From NCBI GenBank assembly GCA_017532145.1, contig JAFXJR010000006.1:1-64000 (forward strand): a stretch of 64,000 nucleotides of DNA, read 5' to 3'. The notes under the pieces were generated by a model that had not been told where the DNA came from, ran no database searches, and saw only the letters and a program-made list of their open reading frames with translations. Shown here in pieces: positions 1-8,601 of the stretch (its first letter is position 1; every line of letters begins with the position of its first letter). Both the position numbers and the translations under genes were made by a program. The stretch comes from Lachnospiraceae bacterium (GTDB lineage Bacteria; Bacillota; Clostridia; Lachnospirales; Lachnospiraceae).

Positions 1-12
1 CTGTTGGGATGA

Positions 13-50
13 AAAAAGCCGAAAACCCTTGAAAACAAAGGCTTTCGGCG
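13..50 (-). terminator. Rho-independent terminator of tRNA-Arg
   Basis: An imperfect hairpin (GCCGAAAACCCTTG at 18-31 against CAAAGGCTTTCGGC at 36-49) is followed on the minus strand by a run of six T. It lies just downstream of the minus-strand tRNA-Arg. Confidence 0.75.
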
Positions 51-61
51 TTGTTAGCTGG

Positions 62-135
62 CGTCCCAAAGAGGACTTGAACCTCCGACCCCACGCTTAG
101 GAGGCGTGTGCTCTATCCAACTGAGCTATTGGGAC
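62..135 (-). tRNA. tRNA-Arg (anticodon CCT)
   Basis: Read on the minus strand this is a complete 74-nt cloverleaf. The 7-bp acceptor stem is GTCCCAA/TTGGGAC with discriminator G, the anticodon stem is CACGC/GCGTG around loop CTCCTAA, and the T-loop is TTCAAGT. Anticodon CCT decodes AGG. No CCA is encoded. A terminator follows directly. Confidence 0.95.
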
Positions 136-154
136 ATATTAAATTTTTTTGTCA

Positions 155-258
155 GCCCCCGTAGTTATCGGACTCAGCTCCCTCCTAAGGTTTTTCCAAG
201 GTGAGCGTTGTAACGCTACCTTAGGAGGCACTTGTTATATCCATTTAACTAAGGGAAC
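155..258 (-). other. tRNA-Arg-like element, degenerate 3' half
   Basis: On the minus strand the first 40 nt look like the 5' half of another tRNA-Arg: acceptor-like GTTCCC, a D-arm with stem GTTA/TAAC, then AGTGC and the loop CTCCTAA. A normal 3' half does not follow. Instead there is a palindromic stretch in which CCTCCTAAGGT (minus-strand sense) pairs with ACCTTAGGAGG further on, with an inner hairpin AGCGTT/AACGCT. The far end, GGGGGC, could still pair with GTTCCC through G-U pairs. The T-arm is not canonical. It may be a tRNA pseudogene, a tRNA truncated by an old insertion, or an unusual tRNA-like RNA. Confidence 0.45.
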
Positions 259-327
259 ACTGGTGATGGTTTTTAAATCACTGCTTATCAGTATAGCATA
301 AAAGTCTGGGACTGGCAAGCTTTTTAT

Positions 328-1206
328 TTAGGGAAAGTTGATATATCCCTGCATCCAAATCGTCCCCTTAAACCTTCTGCCTATCTCCGGCTCTCCATAC
401 AGGTCTTCCCGATTAATGCAAATATCAAATTCCAAATCGTTACAATTAATTGTCATCAGGCAGACTTCCTCGCCGGTCAGATGATTCTTTACCTTCCGAT
501 AGTCTATAATCTCTCCCAGCACAGAGTAATGGTCACATTCCACTCCATAGGGCATAAAATAGGTATCTACCAGACTAAAGACATCCTCCGTATGGATTTT
601 TCTTGAAATCATAGAATAGGTATCCATATCCTCAAGAGTCAGACTCTCAATGGCATCCTCATCCCCCATTCTTGCAGCAGCAATTAAGGAATTTCTATTA
701 TTGGAGGCTTTTTTTATCTTCTTCCTGTCCTTTTCATCCTTCCTAATAGGCATCATAATTTTTCCCTGTGTAGACAGGGCTGAAAGGGTCAGGGTCGTTC
801 CCTGGATAGGAAGGTTATTGCTGTTTTTTGCCTTTACATAGGGAATGATATTTTGCAGATAAAAGATAAGAGAGACTCCCACCTTAATATCATCACATAT
901 CCCTGCATAAGATTCATTTGCTGCATGACGCTCTACCGTCACATCCTCCTGAGAACTGATTCCTGTACCTCTTAGATAAGGATAATAATAATCATAGGAA
1001 AAATTATCTCCTTCCTCAAATTCTCCACATACTGCAATTCCAATGTTTTCGGCAAAATCTTTGCAAAACTGTGCCAACAGCCCATCTTCTCCATGTGCCG
1101 TATAAGAACGTTCCTGTGCATTTAAAATCACCTCTAACAGAAGCTTTTGCAGCTCTTTCCTACTCTTTATTCCTTTAAACCCTATCGCTCTCATGTATTT
1201 ATGCAA
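328..1206 (-). CDS. DUF3881-like protein
   Basis: Conserved protein of unknown function, about 292 aa, resembling the DUF3881 family I associate with Lachnospiraceae (N-terminus HKYMRAIGF). No signal peptide or membrane segment is visible. It has an acidic N-terminal half and a Lys/Arg-rich stretch near residues 160-175 (KDEKDRKKIKK). A GTG at 1215 also opens the frame, but it sits on the ribosome binding site AAGAGGTG; TTG at 1206 has correct spacing and gives an N-terminus that matches the family. It lies about 40 bp downstream of serS on the same strand, so the two may be cotranscribed. The function is unknown. Confidence 0.7.
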   Translation of the reverse strand: MHKYMRAIGFKGIKSRKELQKLLLEVILNAQERSYTAHGEDGLLAQFCKDFAENIGIAVCGEFEEGDNFSYDYYYPYLRGTGISSQEDVTVERHAANESYAGICDDIKVGVSLIFYLQNIIPYVKAKNSNNLPIQGTTLTLSALSTQGKIMMPIRKDEKDRKKIKKASNNRNSLIAAARMGDEDAIESLTLEDMDTYSMISRKIHTEDVFSLVDTYFMPYGVECDHYSVLGEIIDYRKVKNHLTGEEVCLMTINCNDLEFDICINREDLYGEPEIGRRFKGTIWMQGYINFP

Positions 1207-1245
1207 AGATTTCACCTCTTTTCTTTTTACTGTTCCTTTTAACTA

Positions 1246-2523
1246 CTACTGAATGACAGTCTGGCCACCCATATATGGCTGAAGCTTTTCTGGTATCCTA
1301 ATGGAGCCATCTGCCTGCAGATTATTTTCCAAAAATGCAATCAGCATTCTGGGTGGAGCTACTACTGTATTATTTAAGGTATGAGCAAAATACTTTCCTT
1401 TTTCTCCATTGACACGAATCTTTAATCTTCTTGCCTGTGCATCCCCCAGATTGGAGCAGCTACCCACTTCAAAATACTTCTTCTGTCTGGGCGACCAGGC
1501 TTCCACATCGTAGGATTTCACCTTTAAATCTGCCAAATCTCCGGAGCAGCATTCAATGGTTCTCACCGGAATATCCAGAGAACGGAATAAATCTACTGTA
1601 TTCTGCCACAACTTTTCAAACCACTGGGAAGATTCCTCTGGCTTACATACTACTATCATTTCCTGCTTTTCAAACTGATGAATACGATATACCCCTCTTT
1701 CCTCCAAACCATGGGCTCCCTTTTCTTTTCTGAAGCAGGGAGAATAGCTGGTCAGCGTCTGAGGAAGCTGATTCTCAGGAAGAATAGTATCGATAAACTT
1801 TCCAATCATAGAATGCTCAGAGGTTCCAATCAGATACAAATCCTCTCCCTCAATCTTATACATCATGGCATCCATCTCAGCAAAGCTCATTACTCCGGTT
1901 ACTACGTTACTTCTAATCATAAACGGTGGAATACAATAAGTAAAGCCTCTTTCAATCATAAAATCTCTAGCATAAGAAATTACTGCTGAATGCAGTCTGG
2001 CAATGTCTCCCATAAGGTAGTAGAATCCATTTCCTGCCACCTTTCTGGCGCTGTCTAAGTCGATACCATTTACCTTTTCCATAATGTCTGTATGATAAGG
2101 AACCTCAAATTCAGGCACTACCGGCTCTCCATATTTCTCAATTTCCACGTTTTCACTGTCATCTTTCCCTATCGGTACGCTGGGATCAATAATATTGGGA
2201 ATTACCATCATAATCTGATTGATTTTTTCCTGTAACTCCTTTTCCTTCTCCTCCAGTTCAGTAAGTCTCTTTGCACCTGCAGCAACCTCTGCTTTCTTTG
2301 CTTCTGCTTCTTCCTTCTTTCCCTGTGCCATTAAAGCACCTATCTCTTTTGATATTTTATTTCTATTTGCCCTCAGGTCGTCTGCCTCCTGCTGGGTCTT
2401 TCTGCTTTCTGCATCCAGTTCAATTACCTGGTCTACCAGCTCCAGCTTATTCTCCTGAAATTTCTTTTTCATATTTTCCTTGACTGCTTCAGGATTTTCT
2501 CTTAAAAATTTAATGTCAATCAT
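1246..2523 (-). CDS. serS: Serine-tRNA ligase
   Basis: Cytoplasmic class II aminoacyl-tRNA synthetase that charges tRNA-Ser (and tRNA-Sec if present) with serine. At 425 aa it has the usual bacterial length. An N-terminal antiparallel coiled-coil tRNA-binding arm (about residues 30-105, rich in K/E/A) is followed by the catalytic core. Motif 2 is visible as CFRKEKGAHGLEERGVYRIHQF and motif 3 as NNTVVAPPRMLIAFLEN. The start MIDIKFLREN is typical, preceded by AGGAGT. No T-box leader is visible in the 70 bp upstream, so regulation is not evident from sequence. Confidence 0.97.
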   Translation of the reverse strand: MIDIKFLRENPEAVKENMKKKFQENKLELVDQVIELDAESRKTQQEADDLRANRNKISKEIGALMAQGKKEEAEAKKAEVAAGAKRLTELEEKEKELQEKINQIMMVIPNIIDPSVPIGKDDSENVEIEKYGEPVVPEFEVPYHTDIMEKVNGIDLDSARKVAGNGFYYLMGDIARLHSAVISYARDFMIERGFTYCIPPFMIRSNVVTGVMSFAEMDAMMYKIEGEDLYLIGTSEHSMIGKFIDTILPENQLPQTLTSYSPCFRKEKGAHGLEERGVYRIHQFEKQEMIVVCKPEESSQWFEKLWQNTVDLFRSLDIPVRTIECCSGDLADLKVKSYDVEAWSPRQKKYFEVGSCSNLGDAQARRLKIRVNGEKGKYFAHTLNNTVVAPPRMLIAFLENNLQADGSIRIPEKLQPYMGGQTVIQ

Positions 2524-2592
2524 CGTTGTTATACTCCTTTTTTATTCTATCAAAGTGGAGATACAGATTGTGCAAGTCTGTTTCAAGTACGT

Positions 2593-3657
2593 TTAGCTCT
2601 CCAATACTTTTTCAATAAATATATCGTTTGAACTAAGAAGATCTTTTACAATATCCTGTTGTATAATTTCTCCCTTATTATCATAAATAATCTTAATAAA
2701 AGGTTTATCCGGGTGATTTTTATTCTGCCTGATTACGATTCCTACCTCTCCATAGTTGGTAAGTACATAGGAACCTACTGGATACACAGCAATAAATCCA
2801 AGAAAAACGTCTACCACTCTTCCATCAAATAAAATATTCTTATTATTTCTAATATATTGAATTGCATGATAACTTCTGCTTCTTCTACAACCAATGCCAC
2901 AAATCATTTCATCAAATGCCTCACAGACATCCACAATCCGTACTTCTATTGGAATATTTTTCTTTCTCATTTTTAATGGATATCCATTTCCCTTGATATG
3001 TTCATGGTGGCTTAAAATGACCCTTTTACTTAACTCAGAAATCCAGGAAGCGTCCCTGACTGCATGATATCCATAGATGGGATGCTTTTTATATTCTATA
3101 AGCTCTGCTTCTGAAAATTCATCCAATCCTCTATTCACATAATCTACAGTAATATATCTTAATCCCAAATCATGCAGAAGACATCCCACGCCCATCTCAT
3201 GAATATTTTTTTGAGGCAGCTTCATTTTAAGAGCAGTCACTATGGCTAAAGAGCAGATACTTAAGGAATGTTCATAAAGATCAAAGCTTCTCTCTTTAAT
3301 TTCATAAATTCTTTCGATTAGCTCCTCCTCCTGTAAAAGATTGTCGATAATCTTGTCTGTTGTATCGACCAGCTCTATCAGTTCATTGCTGTTGCAATAG
3401 GTATGCTTTTCAATGGCTTTCTTTACACTTTCCCTTAATGTTTTTTCCACTCTTCCCCTTAAAATAATTGCTCTCTCTACCTCAAAATCTATTTCCTCCT
3501 TAATATACACTTCTATGATACCAAGTTCTTCCAATCTTTCGATATATTCTTTTTGTAATTGACACCCTTCTGATAACAAAAAAATATATCCTGGCATCAC
3601 TATTGGTTTGGCCAGAATTTCTCCTCCTGCCAAATCAGATATCTTACATAATCTCAT
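2593..3657 (-). CDS. HD-GYP domain protein (probable c-di-GMP phosphodiesterase)
   Basis: About 354 aa. The C-terminal two thirds is an HD-GYP domain with LLHDLG (the metal-binding HD pair), a following H-x-x-x-G-Y-H segment, and SHHEHIKGNGYP, the family's HHE..GxGYP block. Such domains hydrolyse cyclic di-GMP in cells that signal with it; other members act as generic HD phosphohydrolases. The N-terminus (KISDLAGGEILAKPI) matches the short leader common to this family. The frame opens at 3693, but that ATG abuts GGAGG; ATG 3657 behind AAGGGG is the better start. It lies between DUF4446 and serS. No receiver or membrane domain is present, so the input signal is unknown. Confidence 0.85.
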   Translation of the reverse strand: MRLCKISDLAGGEILAKPIVMPGYIFLLSEGCQLQKEYIERLEELGIIEVYIKEEIDFEVERAIILRGRVEKTLRESVKKAIEKHTYCNSNELIELVDTTDKIIDNLLQEEELIERIYEIKERSFDLYEHSLSICSLAIVTALKMKLPQKNIHEMGVGCLLHDLGLRYITVDYVNRGLDEFSEAELIEYKKHPIYGYHAVRDASWISELSKRVILSHHEHIKGNGYPLKMRKKNIPIEVRIVDVCEAFDEMICGIGCRRSRSYHAIQYIRNNKNILFDGRVVDVFLGFIAVYPVGSYVLTNYGEVGIVIRQNKNHPDKPFIKIIYDNKGEIIQQDIVKDLLSSNDIFIEKVLES

Positions 3658-3723
3658 TGTATACTCATGCCCCTTATCAAAGTGAAGCCTCATCCTCCAC
3701 TTCGCTACTTTATCATTACTACT

Positions 3724-4239
3724 TTATTCTTTACCCTTCATTGCTATATCCAAAGCCTGCTTTTCTTCCTGACTCAACGGAATAGAGCATTCTCCCTTCT
3801 TTATCTCCTTAGCATAGCAATAACAACCATCACTACTATGGACAGAATTTATCACTACCCCACTATTACATTCATCCAGCAGGGCAAGACTAAAGCTTAA
3901 CTGACCTCCCATTTCCCGAAAAGCATCATATCTGACAAGTCCCATCTTTTGAAAGGCTGGCTGCAGCTTTTTATACAGATTACAGATATCCTGATTATGC
4001 TTTTCATGAACTGCCTTAATCACTCTGTTGTCTTCATATAACCCAATAATATCCTTTTCCAGACTTTTTGCATCCTGTCCCTGCATAAAATTCATATACC
4101 GTTTCTTTAGATTGTTGGTCTTTACGATAAAAACAATCAACAGAATCAATAAAATCAGGATAAGACTAAACATTCCCAGCAGCAAATACCCAATATCTAC
4201 ATTCCCCAAACCAATATAATTCAATATTTCACTATTCAC
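3724..4239 (-). CDS. DUF4446 family membrane protein
   Basis: 171-aa protein with one N-terminal membrane helix (about residues 17-40, rich in L/I) and a cytoplasmic domain carrying VRYDAFREMGGQLSFSLALLD, the hallmark of DUF4446. The family is often encoded beside parB in Clostridia, as here, but its function is not established. The start is GTG with TAGGAG six bases upstream. It begins 23 bp after the parB stop and is probably in one operon with it. Confidence 0.85.
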   Translation of the reverse strand: MNSEILNYIGLGNVDIGYLLLGMFSLILILLILLIVFIVKTNNLKKRYMNFMQGQDAKSLEKDIIGLYEDNRVIKAVHEKHNQDICNLYKKLQPAFQKMGLVRYDAFREMGGQLSFSLALLDECNSGVVINSVHSSDGCYCYAKEIKKGECSIPLSQEEKQALDIAMKGKE

Positions 4240-4261
4240 TTTTTTCTCCTATCGTATTACA

Positions 4262-5149
4262 TTAGTGTTTCAACTTATCTGTGATCTTTTCCAAATCCTC
4301 ATGATTATAAAACTCTATTTCTATTTTACCCTTATCCTCACCCTTAGCGGAAATAGATACCTTTGTTCCCAACGACTGCTTTAATTGTTCTTCTATATTT
4401 CTATAGATTATCTTGAGTGCTTCATTTTCCTTTACCACCGTTTTTTCCTTCACCGGCTGATTCAGACTTTTTACCAGCTTTTCCACCTCGCGGACACTAA
4501 GCTTTTCATCAAAAATCTTCTGGGCAATCAGATACTGCTGCTCCGGGTTTTCTATGGAAATCAAAGCTCTGGCATGCCCGGTAGTAATCATCTCATCGAT
4601 AACCATCTGCTGAACCTCATCACAAAGCTTGAGTAGTCTCATAGAATTTGTCACGGCTGTTCTGCTTTTTGAAACCCTCTCTGCTACCTCATCCTGTCTC
4701 AGCTTAAACTCAGTGAGAAGCCTTTTAAAAGCCATTGCCTCCTCTATGGGATTGAGATTTTCACGCTGGATATTCTCAATTAAGGAAATTTCAACAATCT
4801 CCTGGTCTGACAGTTCTTTAATAATAACTGGTATCTCTTTTAATCCTGCCATCTTGGCTGCCCGCCACCGTCTTTCACCAGCAATAATTTCATAATATCC
4901 TTTTTTATCCTGTACTAAAATCGGTTGAAGCAAACCAAACTGTTTAATAGATTCTGAAAGCTCTAAAAGAGCATCTTCATCTATTTTTTTTCTGGGCTGC
5001 TCTCTGTTTGGCTCTATCATTGTAACCTTTATCAAGGTTTCCGAACCGGCAGCTGCCACATTCGTTGCTTTTGTTGCCTTTCCTTTTGCTTCTGCTGCTC
5101 CCATTGGTATTAAGGAATCCAGACCTCGTCCCAGTCCCCTTGCTGCCAT
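4262..5149 (-). CDS. parB: Chromosome partitioning protein ParB (Spo0J)
   Basis: 295-aa CTP-dependent DNA clamp that loads at parS and spreads to form the partition complex. The N-terminal CTP-binding domain contains GERRWRAAK (about residues 92-100) and ENIQRENLNPIEEA; the helix-turn-helix follows (QDEVAERVSKSRTAVTNSMRLL), and a C-terminal dimerisation domain closes the protein. The very N-terminus, ARGLGRGLDSLIP, is the motif that stimulates the ParA ATPase. A perfect parS site lies upstream of parA at 6902. Unlike the usual overlapping parAB pair, parA and parB are separated by about 530 bp that contain repeats. Confidence 0.96.
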   Translation of the reverse strand: MAARGLGRGLDSLIPMGAAEAKGKATKATNVAAAGSETLIKVTMIEPNREQPRKKIDEDALLELSESIKQFGLLQPILVQDKKGYYEIIAGERRWRAAKMAGLKEIPVIIKELSDQEIVEISLIENIQRENLNPIEEAMAFKRLLTEFKLRQDEVAERVSKSRTAVTNSMRLLKLCDEVQQMVIDEMITTGHARALISIENPEQQYLIAQKIFDEKLSVREVEKLVKSLNQPVKEKTVVKENEALKIIYRNIEEQLKQSLGTKVSISAKGEDKGKIEIEFYNHEDLEKITDKLKH

Positions 5150-5267
5150 ATTTTAGTATCCTTTCTCCCAATCAAAACGGATATCCTCTATCCGCTTCAC
5201 TACCTACTTTTCACCGGATGCAAGCCAGTCTCTTTCCCCTTATTTCGCACAACACTTGTGACATTTA

Positions 5268-5325
5268 TATGTTGTGTTCGCAACGTTGCGTTTGCACCTG
5301 TTGCATTCACATATGTTGTGTTCGC
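5268..5325. repeat. 14-bp direct repeats upstream of parB
   Basis: TATGTTGTGTTCGC occurs at 5268-5281 and again at 5312-5325. The intervening sequence is rich in GTTGC/CAACG steps. It lies in the parA-parB gap, about 120 bp upstream of parB. The role is unknown; it could be an operator or a decayed mobile fragment. Confidence 0.4.
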
Positions 5326-5344
5326 CTATATTACATTTGTACTT

Positions 5345-5380
5345 GGCATACTTAAAGTGGGGGACTTCCTTGATTCGGTT
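5345..5380 (-). repeat. Repeat family B, short copy
   Basis: Minus-strand copy of the dispersed family B (AACCGAATCAAGGAAGTCCC followed by CCACTTTAAGTATGCC). It matches the copies at 22462, 44765 and 53265. It sits in the 530-bp parA-parB intergenic region. Confidence 0.6.
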
Positions 5381-5482
5381 AAAGTCATATTCATATGCTA
5401 CTTTCTTGTCTGTCACCTGACTTTATCGTTTCATCACCAAAGCCAATAAATTTATGACATAGTTAATCAAGTCAAACATCTC

Positions 5483-5617
5483 CATAACTGTTCACTACCT
5501 TCATCGTTACGATGCAAAATCCATGAAAATCGCCTATGGCGATGGGATTTTTGCTCACTACAACTATATTTTCGTACGGTCAGTACAGCAAGTGTACAAA
5601 CCTGCTGAATAGTTATG
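5483..5617 (-). repeat. Repeat family A (MITE-like), long form
   Basis: 135-bp imperfect palindrome whose ends are CATAACTATTCAG and TGAACAGTTATG (minus-strand sense). The centre holds the extra stem-loop around AAATCC..CGCCATAGGCG..GGATTT that marks the long form. Near-identical copies lie at 41860 and 56155. It fills most of the space between parA and parB and has no coding potential. Confidence 0.8.
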
Positions 5618-5678
5618 AATCTCCTTACTTTGCATCAAAGTGAACATTCACCTTCTGCCTTGCTGCTTTTTGCCTCCG

Positions 5679-6452
5679 CTAAAGTTCCTCCTCTGTACCT
5701 GCAATCACTTCCTCTGCAAGCATCAGATATGCCTTTGCCCCTGCTGATTTGGAAGCATACATTGTAATAGGCATTCCATGGCTGGGTGCTTCTGCCAGAC
5801 GAATATTTCTGGGGATTACCGCCTGATAAACATGCTGATTTAGATTATCTTTCACATTTTCTACTACCTGTAAGGATAAATTTGTTCGGGCATCATACAT
5901 AGTAAATACAATACCTTCTATCTTGAGAGCCGGATTTAATCTCTCTTTTACCAGTTGAATCGTGTGGATTAACTGGCTTAATCCTTCCAGAGCATAATAT
6001 TCACATTGGATAGGTACCAATACTGAATCTGCTGTCGTCATTGAATTAATGGTTAGCATATTTAGGGAAGGCGGACAATCTATAATAATAAAATCGTATT
6101 GCTGCTTTATCTTATCCACTTCTTTTTTTAACAGAAATTCTTTTTTATCAATATCAATCAATTCAATCTCTGTGGCTGCAAGATTCATATTAGAAGGAAT
6201 CAAGGACATCCTTTCTATCACATTTTCAATTATGCAGTCTTTTATGGAAGCATCACCAAGGATTAATTCATATATAGTGGTTTGAATATTATTTTTATCC
6301 ACACCAAATCCACTGGTAGTATTTCCCTGCGGATCCGCATCGATAAGCAATACTTTTTTTCCTTTTTGAGCCAACGCAGCAGCAAGATTAATGGACGTAG
6401 TAGTCTTACCTACTCCTCCCTTTTGATTTGCTATCGCAATAGTTCTCCCCAT
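5679..6452 (-). CDS. parA: Chromosome partitioning ATPase ParA (Soj)
   Basis: 257-aa deviant Walker ATPase that binds DNA non-specifically, drives segregation of ParB-parS complexes and, in Bacillus, modulates DnaA. The deviant P-loop KGGVGKTTT (about residues 11-19), Walker A' IDADPQGN and Walker B IIIDCPPSL are all present. The length is standard. The start ATGGGGAGAACT follows AAAGGTG. It is the first gene of the par segment after a long intergenic region with parS and repeats. Confidence 0.96.
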   Translation of the reverse strand: MGRTIAIANQKGGVGKTTTSINLAAALAQKGKKVLLIDADPQGNTTSGFGVDKNNIQTTIYELILGDASIKDCIIENVIERMSLIPSNMNLAATEIELIDIDKKEFLLKKEVDKIKQQYDFIIIDCPPSLNMLTINSMTTADSVLVPIQCEYYALEGLSQLIHTIQLVKERLNPALKIEGIVFTMYDARTNLSLQVVENVKDNLNQHVYQAVIPRNIRLAEAPSHGMPITMYASKSAGAKAYLMLAEEVIAGTEEEL

Positions 6453-6746
6453 TCTGCATCACCTTTCATCAATCACTTGTTTATAGTCTGTTGCCAAAGC
6501 GCATATGGGAAGCTGCTCCCCATCCGCCCCACAGCTTACTTAAGCTAAATCATCATAGCGTAATGATTCGGTTTGATTATATCACTAAAAATCTTTATAA
6601 TCCATAGTTTTTTATCAAATATGTCGTAAAATCCAAGCTTTAGCTATGGAGATAAGGCACATCTATCAAATTTACTCTTATATACGAATATCTATAAAAA
6701 TCCCATATGTATTAGATTGACATAGTGGAACTATGTGCAATTAGCG

Positions 6747-6836
6747 GCAACTTTTCAGTAGGTCTTCACCCTTTCTGTACTGACTGTATGAAAACGTAGT
6801 TGCAGCGACATAAATGTAAGAGTATGAACAGTTATG
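6747..6836 (+). repeat. Repeat family A (MITE-like), short form
   Basis: About 90 bp running from CAACTTTTCAGTAGGTC to GAACAGTTATG. It shares the arms and the CTGACTGTATGAAAACGTAG centre of other family A copies but lacks the inner stem-loop. It lies in the intergenic region upstream of parA. Confidence 0.7.
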
Positions 6837-6901
6837 ATTATGGTTTTTGTGGAAATAATAGGAAAATAACAAACAAAAACCTGATTTGTAAATCCTATTC
6901 A

Positions 6902-6917
6902 TGTTTCACGTGAAACA
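6902..6917. promoter_or_regulatory. parS site
   Basis: TGTTTCACGTGAAACA is a perfect 16-bp palindrome identical to the consensus ParB loading site of Firmicutes. It lies about 450 bp upstream of parA and about 9.5 kb from dnaA. Confidence 0.95.
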
Positions 6918-6925
6918 TAAAAGGT

Positions 6926-6979
6926 GAAACACTTGATAAAAAATGGTAACAATACTCATTTTTCATCAAGTGTTTTATT
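6926..6979. terminator. Hairpin terminator downstream of the response regulator
   Basis: Long inverted repeat: AACACTTGATaAAAAATG pairs with CATTTTTcATCAAGTGTT. It is flanked by T-rich sequence on the plus side. It lies 35 bp past the stop of the minus-strand response regulator gene and immediately next to parS. Confidence 0.7.
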
Positions 6980-7013
6980 ATGCGTCAAAGTGGATATTCA
7001 CAATCTGATACAG

Positions 7014-7658
7014 TTAAAAAATCTGAATTAAATTATTTTTAATCGCAAATACCGCAGCCTGGGTTCTATCACTGGCATCAATCTTTTTCAAGATATTAGA
7101 CATATGATTCTTAACAGTTCTTTCACTAATTTTCAGATTTGCAGCAATCTCCTTATTAAATTTACCATCGGCCACCTGAATCAACACCTGCAGCTCACGT
7201 TTAGTTAAGGATTTTATTTTTTCCTGATCTACATCCCGATTAACCAATCTTGAATTAAGTGACGGAATTAAACTGGGCTGAATATAGTTTTCACCGGCAA
7301 CTATACTATTAATTGCTTTTTTTAATTCAGCTGATTCCGCATCCTTCATAATATAACCATCTACACCTATATCTACTGCTTTTAATAGATATTCTACCTC
7401 ATTGTGTATGGTCAGTATCAAAACCTTAACCTTTATCTTATTCTTTTTTAACTGTTCCAATACCTGAATCCCATCCATATTGGGCATATTAATATCTAAT
7501 AATAAAAGATCGGTTTTTACTTTGCGAAGAATCTGCAAACATTCAATTCCATCAGCTGCTTCGGCAACAACTTCTATTTTCCCATCAAATTCTAATATCT
7601 GCTTAATCCCTTCCCTAATCAGGACATGGTCATCAGCAATAATAACTTTAATACTCAT
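7014..7658 (-). CDS. NarL/FixJ-family response regulator
   Basis: 214-aa cytoplasmic transcription regulator. The N-terminal receiver domain has the acidic pocket (IIADDH), phospho-acceptor Asp in LLLLDINMPNMDG and Lys in GYIMKDAE. The C-terminal LuxR-type helix-turn-helix (LTKRELQVL...ISERTVKNHMSNIL) binds DNA. It resembles the DegU/LiaR group. It is encoded 27 bp downstream of its likely cognate kinase, which is frameshifted here. The target genes are unknown. Confidence 0.93.
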   Translation of the reverse strand: MSIKVIIADDHVLIREGIKQILEFDGKIEVVAEAADGIECLQILRKVKTDLLLLDINMPNMDGIQVLEQLKKNKIKVKVLILTIHNEVEYLLKAVDIGVDGYIMKDAESAELKKAINSIVAGENYIQPSLIPSLNSRLVNRDVDQEKIKSLTKRELQVLIQVADGKFNKEIAANLKISERTVKNHMSNILKKIDASDRTQAAVFAIKNNLIQIF

Positions 7659-7685
7659 ATCGTTTCTCCTATTCCAAGACCTTGC

Positions 7686-8383
7686 TTATATACAAGGAAT
7701 TTCTATTTTTATCCTGGTTCCTCTTCCTGCTTTACAGTCTATTTCTATTTTACCAGATAAAAATTCAACTCTTTCTTTTAGAATAGACAATCCAAATGCC
7801 CATCTTCAGAGGATAAAACATTGTTGTAGTCAAAACTGTGTCCATTATCTTCTATCTGAATAAGATATTCCTTATTGTCTATATTCTCCAGTAACAGAGT
7901 AATCCTGCTTCCTCCTGAATGCTTAATCGCATTTTGAAGACACTCCTCTACAATTCTATAAATGGACAACAAAACAATACTGTTTTCACTATAGATTTCG
8001 TCTATCCTACTCTCAATATGCATTTTGGAACTATAGGTCAATCTTTCTATAAGTAAAATCAGAGTTTCCTTCAATCCCAAATCATCAAAGGTCATAGGTC
8101 TTAAATTAAAAATTATATTTCTGATTTCCTGAATAACAGACTTTAGTTTTTGATTGACTGCTGCTAATTCCAGCTTAGCTTTTGTAGGATCTTCATCAAT
8201 AAACAGGGAACTTAATTCAATCCTATGAATCAGATAGGCCAGATTCTGGAGAGAATCATCATGTAAATCTCTTGCGATTCTCTGCCTCTCTTTTTCCTGA
8301 TATTCTAAATATTTATAATAAAACTGGCTATCCTCTTTAGAATCTTCCCCAGCATTTACCTGCTTCCATAATCCATCCGGCAT
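7686..8383 (-). pseudogene. NarL-type sensor histidine kinase, frameshifted near the C-terminus
   Basis: Cytoplasmic DegS-like kinase. The HisKA_3 dimerisation box is intact (RQRIARDLHDDSLQNLAYL, His is the phospho-site), followed by the N-box EECLQNAIKHSG and G1 motif QIEDNGHSF. The open frame ends after EDGHLDCLF near 7778. Restoring one G near 7791-7796 continues the protein as GLSILKERVEFLSGKI to a natural stop at 7686. The G2 ATP-lid segment is therefore lost, which should abolish kinase activity unless this is a sequencing error. Start ATG 8383 follows AAGGGG; the open frame further upstream runs into repeat A. No membrane segment is present, so it would sense a cytoplasmic signal. Confidence 0.8.
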
Positions 8384-8452
8384 AATATACCCCTTGTAAC
8401 CATTCAGTCCCTTCATTGTTGCGAGAAAAAATCCATGCAAAATTATCTGTAA

Positions 8453-8543
8453 CATAACGGTTCGGTATCCTCACTGTTACCTTATTGCCACTATGTTTTC
8501 CTACCGTCAGCACGGCAAGTATATAGTTCTGCCGAATAGTTAC
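8453..8543 (-). repeat. Repeat family A, short form
   Basis: Minus-strand copy bounded by GTAACTATTCGGCAG and CCGAACCGTTATG, with the CGTGCTGACGGTAGGAAAAC centre. It separates rsmG from the histidine kinase. A second fragment (8396-8440) with ATCCATGC suggests a decayed neighbouring copy. Confidence 0.7.
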
Positions 8544-8601
8544 TCCATAACAATAAATACAAATATAGCTCATCCCATCTTACCGTCTAATAGGCAAGCT
8601 G

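Noticed and set aside
2524..2592. T-box riboswitch upstream of serS
   Set aside because: Only about 70 bp separate it from the HD-GYP gene; no T-box sequence (TGGNACCGCG-like) or specifier loop is seen.
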